Below are positions 1 through 6,819 of a DNA stretch of 7,047 nt, piece by piece. Origin of the DNA: Parvularcula sp038745625. Its GTDB lineage: Bacteria; Pseudomonadota; Alphaproteobacteria; Caulobacterales; Parvularculaceae. Numbering within the stretch: the stretch's first letter is position 1; each line of letters starts with the position of its first letter. The position numbers were made by a program, and so were the translations under genes. The DNA lies in the NCBI GenBank assembly GCA_038745625.1, contig JBCDLG010000141.1, positions 1 to 7,047 on the forward strand, written 5' to 3'. The notes below the pieces were generated by a model. It was not told the origin of the DNA. It saw nothing but the letters and a program-made list of their open reading frames with translations, and did not search any database.

Positions 1-69
1 GAGGGCACGATCCGGCGCGTCCGCATGGCTCGTGACCCCAATTGCAGCGATTGCTCAAAATATTACTGA
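1..69 (+). CDS. C-terminal end of a MoeB/ThiF-family adenylyltransferase (partial)
   Basis: Reading frame 1 is open from the window edge to a TGA at 67-69 and gives 22 residues ending RMARDPNCSDCSKYY. A basic/hydrophobic strand, then (R/K)-(D/N)-P-x-C-x-x-C and a few final residues is the usual tail of E1-like adenylyltransferases of the MoeB/ThiF/HesA group; E. coli MoeB ends in a very similar way (RNPGCEVCGQ, from memory). In that family the last CxxC pairs with an upstream CxxC to hold a structural zinc, and the enzyme adenylates the C-terminal Gly-Gly of a small sulfur-carrier protein in molybdopterin or thiamin synthesis. Here the two cysteines are at bases 43-45 and 52-54, and the tail runs five residues (SKYY preceded by the Cys) past the pair. 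Only the tail is visible, so the call rests on one motif and the subfamily cannot be told. Confidence 0.55.
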   Translation, partial: EGTIRRVRMARDPNCSDCSKYY

Positions 70-138
70 AATTTCATCATCGCATCTACACGGTTAGCGC
101 GATGTCAACCCTTTCACTCAACCTTTTTGCATTGCACA

Positions 139-321
139 ATGATGAGCATGAACGTTGCTGAGACAGATCAGAGCCTACCGCCACAAGCCGCCGATACAGC
201 GGTTGTCGTGGCGGAATCGGCCAGTTCGGGGCCCACATGGATGCTCATCATTGTGATGGGGCTGGCCGTGATGCTCGCAGCGCGGCCGCGGAAGGACTCC
301 TCGAGCCACCTCGGCCGGTGA
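139..321 (+). CDS. Possible small single-span membrane protein
   Basis: An open frame ends at TGA 319-321. ATG codons at 139, 142 and 148 are possible starts, and a TTG at 127 would lengthen it; none has a convincing Shine-Dalgarno sequence, which is the main argument against the gene. From the first ATG the product is about 60 residues: an acidic, Ala/Val-rich, probably disordered N-terminal half, then one hydrophobic segment (WMLIIVMGLAVMLAA) followed directly by RPRK and a short polar tail. The shape resembles a tail-anchored protein, or loosely a C-terminal sorting anchor, but I do not recognise a family. It lies between the adenylyltransferase stop and the thiolase. The other bases of this 303-base stretch show no RNA gene or clear promoter; bases 56-80 are the most AT-rich part and may include one. 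Confidence 0.3.
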   Translation: MMSMNVAETDQSLPPQAADTAVVVAESASSGPTWMLIIVMGLAVMLAARPRKDSSSHLGR

Positions 322-344
322 CCCCCACCTCAGCTTCGCCTTAA

Positions 345-366
345 CTCCGCGCGGCAGAACGCGGAG
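345..366 (+). promoter_or_regulatory. Hairpin covering the thiolase ribosome binding site
   Basis: CTCCGCG at 345-351 and CGCGGAG at 360-366 are perfect reverse complements, giving a 7-bp, six-GC stem with an 8-base loop (CGGCAGAA). The right arm takes up four of the five bases of the Shine-Dalgarno sequence GGAGG (363-367), which lies five bases before the ATG at 373. If the RNA folds this way the ribosome site is masked. There is no following T-run, so it is not a standard terminator. The pairing is seen directly; a regulatory effect is inferred. Confidence 0.45.
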
Positions 367-372
367 GTCCCC

Positions 373-1563
373 ATGCTGCTCCCTCAAGACGATCCCATCA
401 TTGTCGCCTCGCTCGCGCGCACCCCAATGGGGGGCTTACAAGGGGAGTTGGCTGATCTGCGCGCGCCTAAGCTCGGCGCCATCGCGATCAAAGGTGCCCT
501 CGACCGCGCGGGCGTCACAACAGACGCCGTTGATGAGGTCCTGATGGGCTGTGTCCTGCCCGCCGGCCAAGGCCAAGCACCCGCGCGCCAGGCCGCGATC
601 CATGCAGGCCTGCCGACATCTGTTCCGTGCACGACCGTCAACAAGATGTGCGGCTCAGGGATGAAGACCGTGATGATGATGGCCCAGGCGATCGCGGCTG
701 GCTCGGTCACGATCGGCGTCGCGGGCGGCATGGAATCGATGACCAACGCCCCCTACCTGTTGCCAAAAGCCCGCTCCGGCTACCGCATGGGCCACGGCCA
801 AGTGGTTGATCACATGTTCCTCGACGGCCTGGAAGATGCCTATGAAGGCGGCCTCATGGGGGCGTTCGCCGAGCTGTGTGCGGACAAATACAGCTTCAGC
901 CGTGAGCAGCAAGACGAGTATGCCATCGCCAGCCTCGACCGGGCGATCGCGGCCTCAGAAGAGGCGTTTGCGGACGAGATTGTCCACGTCAATCTCGAGG
1001 CCAAGACCGGGACAATCGTTATCGAGAAGGACGAGCAACCCTTCAAAGCGAAACCGGAAAAGATCCCTCACCTGAAACCGGCCTTCCGCCGGGATACCGG
1101 CACGGTGACAGCGGCGAACGCCAGCTCCATCTCCGACGGCGCTGCCGCTATCGTCCTGATGCGGAAAAGTGAAGCAGACAAGCGCGGCATCCAGCCGCTG
1201 GCCAAGCTCACAGCGATGACCAGCCACGCGCAAGATCCCGCCTGGTTCACCACCGCGCCCGTCGGCGCGCTCAAGACGCTCTTTGACGCAGAAGGTTTGC
1301 GCCAGTCCGACTATGACCTCTTTGAGGTGAACGAGGCCTTCGCTGTCGTCCCCCTCGCGGCCATGGAAGAGCTCGGCATTGAGCACGAGCGCATGAACAT
1401 TCACGGCGGTGCCTGTGCCCTCGGCCACCCCATTGGCGCCAGTGGCACACGGATCATCGGAAGCCTTGTCAACGCCCTGCGCTACCGTGGCCTCAAGCGC
1501 GGCGCGGCGGGTATCTGCATCGGCGGCGGTGAGGCCACTGCTGTTTCAGTGGAAGTCCTCTAG
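373..1563 (+). CDS. Acetyl-CoA C-acyltransferase (thiolase family)
   Basis: This is a complete cytosolic thiolase of 396 residues, the normal length for the family. Such enzymes condense two acetyl-CoA to acetoacetyl-CoA, or cleave 3-ketoacyl-CoA in the reverse direction. The N-terminal ARTPMGG motif is at residues 16-21. The nucleophilic cysteine is Cys93 in NKMCGSGMK, the NEAFA motif is at 320-324, the catalytic His352 is in GHPIGASG, and Cys382, the acid/base cysteine, is in CIGGGEA. All catalytic residues are present, so the enzyme should be active. The ATG at 373 is supported by GGAGG five bases upstream and by the conserved N-terminus starting a few residues later. The motif set suits the acetyl-CoA acetyltransferase (AtoB/PhaA-like) branch, but chain-length preference cannot be told from sequence alone. 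A short-chain dehydrogenase follows 42 bases later on the same strand and is probably co-transcribed. Confidence 0.93.
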   Translation: MLLPQDDPIIVASLARTPMGGLQGELADLRAPKLGAIAIKGALDRAGVTTDAVDEVLMGCVLPAGQGQAPARQAAIHAGLPTSVPCTTVNKMCGSGMKTVMMMAQAIAAGSVTIGVAGGMESMTNAPYLLPKARSGYRMGHGQVVDHMFLDGLEDAYEGGLMGAFAELCADKYSFSREQQDEYAIASLDRAIAASEEAFADEIVHVNLEAKTGTIVIEKDEQPFKAKPEKIPHLKPAFRRDTGTVTAANASSISDGAAAIVLMRKSEADKRGIQPLAKLTAMTSHAQDPAWFTTAPVGALKTLFDAEGLRQSDYDLFEVNEAFAVVPLAAMEELGIEHERMNIHGGACALGHPIGASGTRIIGSLVNALRYRGLKRGAAGICIGGGEATAVSVEVL

Positions 1564-1574
1564 CCGCTCCCCTA

Positions 1575-1608
1575 CATGGCAGGCTGAAACCTTAAGGAGC
1601 CTGCCATG
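1575..1608 (+). promoter_or_regulatory. Perfect 11-bp inverted repeat enclosing ribosome site and start codon
   Basis: CATGGCAGGCT (1575-1585) and AGCCTGCCATG (1598-1608) are exact reverse complements separated by 12 bases (GAAACCTTAAGG). The right arm ends with the ATG start codon of the downstream dehydrogenase (1606-1608), and the Shine-Dalgarno AAGGAG (1594-1599) sits in the loop and the top of the stem. The loop itself contains the 8-base palindrome CCTTAAGG. The left arm starts 12 bases after the thiolase stop codon, so a ribosome finishing the thiolase would reach into the stem and could open it. No T-run follows, so it is unlikely to be a terminator. The symmetry is seen directly; control of translation is inferred. 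Confidence 0.6.
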
Positions 1609-2289
1609 ACCACCGTTCTCATCACCGGCGCCAACCGCGGCATCGGGCTCGAGCTTACGAAGCGTTACGCCGCGAACGGCGCAAAGGTTCACGCCTGCTG
1701 CCGTCATCCTCATGATGCGGACGACCTCAAGGCGCTCGATGGCGACATCGCGGTTCATGCGCTCGACACCGCAGACCATGCCGCAACCGATGATTTGGCC
1801 TCAACGATCGATGAACCGATCGACATGGTGATCGCCAATGCAGGCGTCATGGGCAAAGACAGCAGCGATCAGAGCTTCTCGAGCCTTGATCTGACAAATC
1901 TTCGCTACACACTCGAGATCAACACCGTCGGCGCCGTCAAAACACTTCAGGCCTTCCTGCCTCATGTGAAGCGCTCCCAGGGCAAAAAGCTTGTGGCCAT
2001 CACCTCGAAGATGGGATCGATCGACGATGCGACAGGCGGATACATCGCCTACCGGGCATCGAAAACTGCCCTCAACATGGCGCTTTCCTGCGCCGCGTTT
2101 GAGCTCCAGAACGAAGGCATCGCCGTCGGCGCGCTGCACCCCGGCTGGGTCCGGACCCGGATGGGCGGGCCCAATGGCACGATCTCGGTCGAGGAAAGCG
2201 CCGACGGCCTGATAACCGTCATCGAGGGCCTCGAGCCAGCGAACAAAGCCCCGTTCCTCTCCTATGACGGCACGGACATCGCGTGGTGA
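1606..2289 (+). CDS. Short-chain dehydrogenase/reductase, C-factor (CsgA)-like
   Basis: This 227-residue classical-type SDR is complete. Visible motifs, in order, are the dinucleotide-binding TGANRGIG at residues 7-14, Arg33 at the end of the second strand (suggesting NADP(H) preference over NAD), NAG at 78-80, the active-site Asn106, Ser134 in the AITSKMGS strand, and Tyr149/Lys153 in YRASK, followed by HPGWVRT at 178-184. The catalytic set is complete. The SKMGS and YRASKTALN segments and the shortened length resemble the C-factor/sniffer-like branch of SDRs rather than FabG or PhaB. The physiological substrate is unknown; carbonyl reduction is the safest description. The start at 1606 has AAGGAG seven bases upstream and puts the Rossmann motif at the expected place. 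The gene follows the thiolase by 42 bases and its start codon lies in an 11-bp hairpin. Its stop is 4 bases from that of the convergent priA. Confidence 0.9.
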   Translation: MTTVLITGANRGIGLELTKRYAANGAKVHACCRHPHDADDLKALDGDIAVHALDTADHAATDDLASTIDEPIDMVIANAGVMGKDSSDQSFSSLDLTNLRYTLEINTVGAVKTLQAFLPHVKRSQGKKLVAITSKMGSIDDATGGYIAYRASKTALNMALSCAAFELQNEGIAVGALHPGWVRTRMGGPNGTISVEESADGLITVIEGLEPANKAPFLSYDGTDIAW

Positions 2290-2293
2290 CCCG

Positions 2294-4504
2294 TCAAAGA
2301 AAACTATAGGGGTCGATGTCGACGACGCGCCGGACTGCGTTCTTGGCCTTGACCCGGGAGAGCCAGTCGGCCGTGAAAGCCTGAAGCGAACGCCCTCGCG
2401 CCGCCTTGATCAAGAACCGTACACGGTAGACACCGCGCAACCGGTAGAACGGCGCAGGAGCGGGGCCCCAAGCCTCGATACCGTCAGCTTGCGGAATGGC
2501 TTGCGCTAAGGCTCGCGCCTCAGCGTTCAGTTTCCGCTCGTCCTTGCCTGAGAGAATAAGGCTCGCAAGACGGCCATGGGGCGGCAAGCCAATCTCCTGG
2601 CGGCACGCAAGCTCCTCGGCGAAAAACGGGTCGCGGTCGCCGCTCGCCAGTGCCTCTGTCACCCGGTGCTCCGGCTGATAGGACTGGAGGATGACGCGGC
2701 CCTTCTCCGCGCTCCGGCCCGCGCGGCCCGCCACCTGGGTCAGCACCTGGTAAGTCCGCTCCGACGCCCTGAGATCGCCGCCCGCGAGGCCAAGATCCGC
2801 GTCCACCCCCACGACGAGGGTCAGACCCGGGAAGTTATGCCCTTTGGCGGCGGCCTGGGTCGCAACAAGTATATCGATCGCGCCCGAGGTCATCCGCTCA
2901 AGGAGCGCCTTGGCAGCGACGGGGCTCTCAATCGTGTCCGATGAGAAGACCTCGACCGTCGCATCGGGCCACCGCGCCTTCGCCTCCTCTGCCACCCGTT
3001 CGACGCCAGGGCCGCAGGCCGTCAGCGAGTCTTTCGCACCGCAGGACGGGCAGGTCTCGGGCTTGGGCATTGAAAAACCGGTCTGGTGACAAACAAGACG
3101 CCCCGTGTACCGATGTTCAACCAGCCACGTGTCGCTGTCCGGCGCTGTCATCCGTTCACCGCAGCGCCGGCAAATCGTCACCGGGGCATAGCCACGCCGA
3201 TTGAGATAAAGGAGCGCCTGCTGACCTTTCGCAAGGGTCGCGTTGATCGCCGCAACAGCGGGTTCGGCGATCCACATCCCCTGCTCCGGCGGCGTATCGC
3301 GCATGTCCAGAACATCGATATCGGGCATCACCGCCTGGCCAAAACGGCTCTGGAGACGCACCCGTTGATACCGTCCGTCCTCGACATTCAAGACCGTCTC
3401 AAGCGACGGCGTGGCCGACGCCAAGACAACGGGGAAACGCTGCTGCGCGCCCATCGCCACCGCCATATCGCGGGCATGGTAAAGGATACCCTCCTGCTGT
3501 TTATAGGCCGGGTCGTGCTCTTCATCGACAACGATCAGCCTGAGGTTCTGCCACGGCAAGAACAGAGCTGACCGCGCGCCAACAACCAGGCGGCAGGAGC
3601 CATCGAGCACGCGTTTCCAAACACGTCGTCTCTGGGCGGACGATATATCTGAATGCCAATGGGCGGGCGCGGCGCCGAAGCGTTCCTCAAGCCGCTTGAG
3701 AAAAGGAAGCGTCAGCGCGATCTCGGGAAGCAAGACCAGCGCCTGCGCCGACGGAGAAGAACGCAAGGTCTCAGCAACAGCCTCAAGATAGACCTCCGTT
3801 TTCCCCGACCCCGTCACCCCATCGATCAGCACCGTGCCGGAACCCGCCCGCACCACCTCGCCAAGCGTTTGGGCCGCCTCTGCCTGACCAGGATCAAGCA
3901 CGCGGCCCGGCGCCGCGGGATTTGGGCTCGAGAAGGGCGGGTCCGGATCAAACATCACAGGCTCGAGCGCTCCGGCCTGGGCAAGTGCGCGGACGACACC
4001 GTCCGTCACACCGGCCCGCTCGGCGAGATTTTTTGCTGTCAGCGCCCGATCGCCCGCCGCCTCGAGCACCGCGCGGCGCTTGTCCGTCAGTTTGAGACCC
4101 GGCGGGAGCTCTGTGCGACGGAAACCCGTCCGTCCTCTGACATCGGCGAGGCCCTGCTCACCCCGCAAGACCATGCGCAGCACCGCGCCGCGGCTGACCA
4201 TGTAGTAACGCGCCACCCAATCAACGAAGGCGAGAAGCTTCGGCTGCAGCGGCGGCACATCATAGTGGCGAACAATCGCTTTCAGTTTTGCATCGGGCAC
4301 GGATGGATCCGGCGCGTCGTGCCAGATAACGCCCGTCATCTGCCGTGGCCCGAGCGGCACGGTGACGATATCGCCGGGCTCCACACCCATCCCGTCCGGC
4401 ACCTCATAATCATAGCCGTCTCCCACCGGCATCGGCAGCAGCACTTTTGCACGGGCGCGCGGCTGGCTCTCTGCTAACGTGGACTTGGCCATCGGGATCG
4501 TCAT
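2294..4504 (-). CDS. priA: Primosomal replication-restart helicase PriA
   Basis: PriA recognises stalled or repaired forks, unwinds the lagging-strand arm and starts reloading of the replicative helicase. From the ATG at 4504 the protein has 736 residues, near the usual 730. Domains in order are the 3'-DNA-binding fold (about 17-100), a winged helix (about 137-187), helicase lobe 1 with Walker A GVTGSGKT (229-236), DEEH (327-330) and SATPSLE (363-369), the cysteine-rich insert (445-488), then lobe 2 with KGHNFPG (554-560) and QVAGRAGR (590-597), and the C-terminal domain. In the insert, positions equivalent to the eight zinc cysteines read C445, C448, A454, S457, C472, T475, C485, C488, so three cysteines are replaced while spacing is kept. 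The alternative ATG at 4492 (732 residues) is equally possible; neither has a clear Shine-Dalgarno sequence. The frame stays open to 4648, but that extension would run across the neighbouring gene's start and has no PriA-like sequence. It converges with the dehydrogenase and diverges from the lipoprotein gene. Confidence 0.96.
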   Translation of the reverse strand: MTIPMAKSTLAESQPRARAKVLLPMPVGDGYDYEVPDGMGVEPGDIVTVPLGPRQMTGVIWHDAPDPSVPDAKLKAIVRHYDVPPLQPKLLAFVDWVARYYMVSRGAVLRMVLRGEQGLADVRGRTGFRRTELPPGLKLTDKRRAVLEAAGDRALTAKNLAERAGVTDGVVRALAQAGALEPVMFDPDPPFSSPNPAAPGRVLDPGQAEAAQTLGEVVRAGSGTVLIDGVTGSGKTEVYLEAVAETLRSSPSAQALVLLPEIALTLPFLKRLEERFGAAPAHWHSDISSAQRRRVWKRVLDGSCRLVVGARSALFLPWQNLRLIVVDEEHDPAYKQQEGILYHARDMAVAMGAQQRFPVVLASATPSLETVLNVEDGRYQRVRLQSRFGQAVMPDIDVLDMRDTPPEQGMWIAEPAVAAINATLAKGQQALLYLNRRGYAPVTICRRCGERMTAPDSDTWLVEHRYTGRLVCHQTGFSMPKPETCPSCGAKDSLTACGPGVERVAEEAKARWPDATVEVFSSDTIESPVAAKALLERMTSGAIDILVATQAAAKGHNFPGLTLVVGVDADLGLAGGDLRASERTYQVLTQVAGRAGRSAEKGRVILQSYQPEHRVTEALASGDRDPFFAEELACRQEIGLPPHGRLASLILSGKDERKLNAEARALAQAIPQADGIEAWGPAPAPFYRLRGVYRVRFLIKAARGRSLQAFTADWLSRVKAKNAVRRVVDIDPYSFL

Positions 4505-4594
4505 GACCCGGCGAGCTACCACGCCCGCCCAGCCTGCGCGAGCATCCGTGGGGCCTGGTGCAAAAGATAACAACGATCGGCTAAGGAACTGGCC
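4505..4594. promoter_or_regulatory. Divergent intergenic region between priA and the lipoprotein gene
   Basis: About 90 bases separate the two divergent starts, so both promoters should lie here or extend slightly into the coding ends. On the plus side AAGGA at 4583-4587 is a good Shine-Dalgarno sequence seven bases before the ATG at 4595. I could not identify a convincing -35/-10 pair on either strand. An 8-base palindrome, GTCATGAC (4500-4507), spans the proposed priA start codon. Confidence 0.45.
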
Positions 4595-6376
4595 ATGCGT
4601 ACCCGTCTTGCTCTCGCCGCACTCGTCCTGACCATCGCTGCCTGCCAAGGGGAGCCAGCCGAGGAGGCCCCCCTCACCAATCCAGCGTCAGACGCGCTCG
4701 CCGAGGTGATCGGCGATCACTGGGCCCTGGTGTTGCGCGAAGACCCGATCCTCGCCGCCCGCCTTGGCGATGAGGCTGGCCTAGGCAAGCTGCCCGATCC
4801 ATCGATCGAAGCCTATGAGGACGGGGTCAATGAGCGGCGCCTGCTGCTGACACGCCTCGGCACCATCGACGCCCCGGCCCTTGATGAGGACGAGAGGCTC
4901 AACCACCGCCTTTTGACGTGGGAGCTTCAGGAGGCGCAGGACGCGGCCGGGTTCGGCGGCAAATATCTGACGATCAACACCTTCAGCGCGCCGCACTCGA
5001 GCCTTGCACGGCTGGCAGACGAAACCACCCTCCGCACAGAAGCGGACTATCGGTCTTATCTCGATCGCCTCGCCGCGATGCCCGACTATCTGTCGAAGGC
5101 CACAGCCCGGCTCCAGGCCGGTATTGCCGCGGGCTGGACGCAGCCCTGTGAAGCCATGACCGGTTTCGAGCAGACCTACGAGGCGCATATCGTCGATGAC
5201 GTCACCGCCTCGGTCTTCATGGTGCCGTTTGAGAACAAAGGCAGCGTGCCCAACGACGTCCATGCTGGCTTTGCAGCGGAAGCGGAAACGTTGATCCGGG
5301 ACCAGGTCATTCCTGCCTTCCGCGACTTTGGCCTTTTCTACACTGGCCAGTACCAGCCCAACTGCCGAGAAATTGTCGGCGTCTCAAGCGCCCCCAACGG
5401 TGCGGCCTATTACGAACAGCGTGTACGGAGCTTCACCACAATCAACCTGACGGCAGATCAGGTGCACGATATCGGCCTGAGCGAAGTCGCCCGTATCCGT
5501 GCGGAGATGAGCGAGGTCGCGGCCGACGCTGGCTTTGATAGCCTGACTGCTTTCCAAGAGCACCTGCGCTCCTCGCCAGAGTACTATCCGGTGACGGAAG
5601 AGGAACGCCTCTCCGCCGCATCCACCATCGCGAAAAAGATGGACGGCAAGCTGGTTGAGCTTTTCACCGTGTTGCCGCGCATGCCCTACACAATCGAGCC
5701 CATCCCAGCCGATATCGCGGAAGGGACGACCACAGCCTATTACTCGCGGCCAGCCGCGGACGGCTCGCGGGCGGGGATCTATTGGCTCAACACCACCCTT
5801 CTCGACACACGGCCGCTTTATGAGCTTCAGGCGTTGACCCTCCACGAGGCCGTGCCGGGCCACCACCTGCAGATCGCGCTGATGCAGGAGCTTGATCTCC
5901 CTAACTTCCGGCGGTTTGGAGGCTTCACCGCCTTTGTTGAGGGCTGGGGTCTTTATTCGGAACGCCTCGGCCTTGAGGTTGGTTTTTATCAGACGCCTGA
6001 GGACAATTTCGGACGCCTTTCCTATGAGATGTGGCGGGCGTGTCGCCTTGTCGTCGACACCGGGATGCATGCGAAGGGGTGGACGCGGCAGCAAGCTGTG
6101 ACCTTCATGCTCGAGAACACCGGCCTCTCAGAAAACAACATCAACCGCGAGGTCGATCGCTACATCACCTGGCCGGGCCAAGCGCTGGCCTATAAAATTG
6201 GTGAGCTGAAGATCCGGGAACTCCGGACCAAAGCGGAGGATGCGCTCGGCGACGATTTTGATGTGCGCCTGTTCCACGATGAGGTGCTGCGAAACGGTGC
6301 TCTTCCCCTTGCTGTGCTTGAGAGCCATATCGACGCCTTCATCGACGAGCAATTGGCTTTGGCAGAGGCGCCGTGA
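4595..6376 (+). CDS. DUF885-family lipoprotein with metallopeptidase-like motif
   Basis: The 593-residue product starts with a lipoprotein signal peptide: MRTR, a hydrophobic stretch, and a lipobox TIAAC with the modifiable Cys17. Residue +2 is Gln, not Asp, which suggests export to the outer membrane or its periplasmic face. The mature region matches the DUF885 family in length and in its signature motifs: HEAVPGHHLQ (417-426), EGWGLYSERLG (449-459), the Arg/Cys-rich segment ending VDTGMH (487-492), and WPGQALAYKIG (526-536). In this family the HEAxPGHH element with the downstream EGW glutamate (Glu449, 31 residues after Glu418) looks like a zinc-peptidase site of HExxxxH type. The exact reaction is not established to my knowledge, so peptidase activity is inference. 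AAGGA seven bases before the ATG supports the start. A tyrosine phosphatase gene overlaps its end by 4 bases, which suggests translational coupling. Confidence 0.9.
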   Translation: MRTRLALAALVLTIAACQGEPAEEAPLTNPASDALAEVIGDHWALVLREDPILAARLGDEAGLGKLPDPSIEAYEDGVNERRLLLTRLGTIDAPALDEDERLNHRLLTWELQEAQDAAGFGGKYLTINTFSAPHSSLARLADETTLRTEADYRSYLDRLAAMPDYLSKATARLQAGIAAGWTQPCEAMTGFEQTYEAHIVDDVTASVFMVPFENKGSVPNDVHAGFAAEAETLIRDQVIPAFRDFGLFYTGQYQPNCREIVGVSSAPNGAAYYEQRVRSFTTINLTADQVHDIGLSEVARIRAEMSEVAADAGFDSLTAFQEHLRSSPEYYPVTEEERLSAASTIAKKMDGKLVELFTVLPRMPYTIEPIPADIAEGTTTAYYSRPAADGSRAGIYWLNTTLLDTRPLYELQALTLHEAVPGHHLQIALMQELDLPNFRRFGGFTAFVEGWGLYSERLGLEVGFYQTPEDNFGRLSYEMWRACRLVVDTGMHAKGWTRQQAVTFMLENTGLSENNINREVDRYITWPGQALAYKIGELKIRELRTKAEDALGDDFDVRLFHDEVLRNGALPLAVLESHIDAFIDEQLALAEAP

Positions 6377-6819
6377 CCAGCGTTCTTTTCGTCTGCCTTG
6401 GGAACATTTGCCGAAGCCCCGCGGCCGAAGGCGTCTTCCGCGACCGGGCCGCGGCCGCTGGTCTCGACGTGACAGTCGACAGCGCCGGAACCGGCGCGTG
6501 GCATGCAGGCGAGCCGCCTGATCGGCGCATGATCGCGGCCGCCGCCCGGCGACGCTATGACCTCTCGGCCCAGCGTGCCCGACGGGTCCATGATGGCGAC
6601 GGCTACAGCTTTGACTATATCCTAGCCATGGACGCATCGAACCTCTCAGACCTTCGAGATCGCGCGCTTCCTGACTGGACGGCGACGGTTCGTATGCTGC
6701 ACCCGGGCCGCGACGTGCCCGACCCCTATTATGGCGGTGAACAGGGCTTTGAGACGGTGCTCGACATGCTCGAAGAGGGTGTCGATGCGTTGATCGACGA
6801 GATCAAATCTGGTGCCTAG
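6373..6819 (+). CDS. Low-molecular-weight protein-tyrosine phosphatase
   Basis: The 148-residue product is the usual length for this cytosolic family, which removes phosphate from phosphotyrosine proteins through a cysteinyl-phosphate intermediate. The P-loop CLGNICRS (residues 8-15) follows the first strand VLFV, with nucleophile Cys8 and phosphate-binding Arg14. The second conserved Cys13 and Ser15 are present, and the general acid Asp117 lies in DPYY (117-120). The N-terminus is intact only if translation starts at the GTG at 6373, which shares GTGA with the upstream stop TGA (6374-6376); GAGG at 6365-6368 is a suitable ribosome site. Arsenate reductases related to this fold have a different set of downstream cysteines, which is not seen here, so a phosphatase is favoured. 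The absence of a neighbouring tyrosine kinase or polysaccharide genes leaves its target unknown. Confidence 0.93.
   Translation: MTSVLFVCLGNICRSPAAEGVFRDRAAAAGLDVTVDSAGTGAWHAGEPPDRRMIAAAARRRYDLSAQRARRVHDGDGYSFDYILAMDASNLSDLRDRALPDWTATVRMLHPGRDVPDPYYGGEQGFETVLDMLEEGVDALIDEIKSGA

Noticed and set aside
1..26. A minus-strand gene starting at the ATG complement at 24-26 and leaving the window
   Set aside because: The plus-strand frame across the same bases ends in a MoeB/ThiF-like tail and explains the sequence better; the minus start has no good ribosome site.
103..108. A perfect TTGACA on the minus strand as a -35 promoter element
   Set aside because: No acceptable -10 hexamer at 16-18 bases spacing, and no minus-strand gene follows.
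1575..1608. The 11-bp inverted repeat as a Rho-independent terminator for the thiolase
   Set aside because: No T-run follows the right arm; it runs directly into the dehydrogenase coding sequence.
373..2289. Thiolase plus dehydrogenase as a phaA-phaB polyhydroxyalkanoate pair
   Set aside because: The dehydrogenase is shorter than PhaB and resembles C-factor-like SDRs; no synthase or phasin gene is seen.
3653..4477. A 274-codon open frame on the plus strand, and shorter ones at 2576-2944 and 3086-3571
   Set aside because: They lie antisense to priA, whose motifs are unambiguous; the translations are rich in Arg and His with no recognisable domain, as expected of shadow frames in GC-rich coding sequence.
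4505..4648. A 48-residue N-terminal extension of PriA
   Set aside because: It would cross the ribosome site and signal-peptide codons of the divergent lipoprotein gene, has no family-like sequence, and makes the protein longer than usual.
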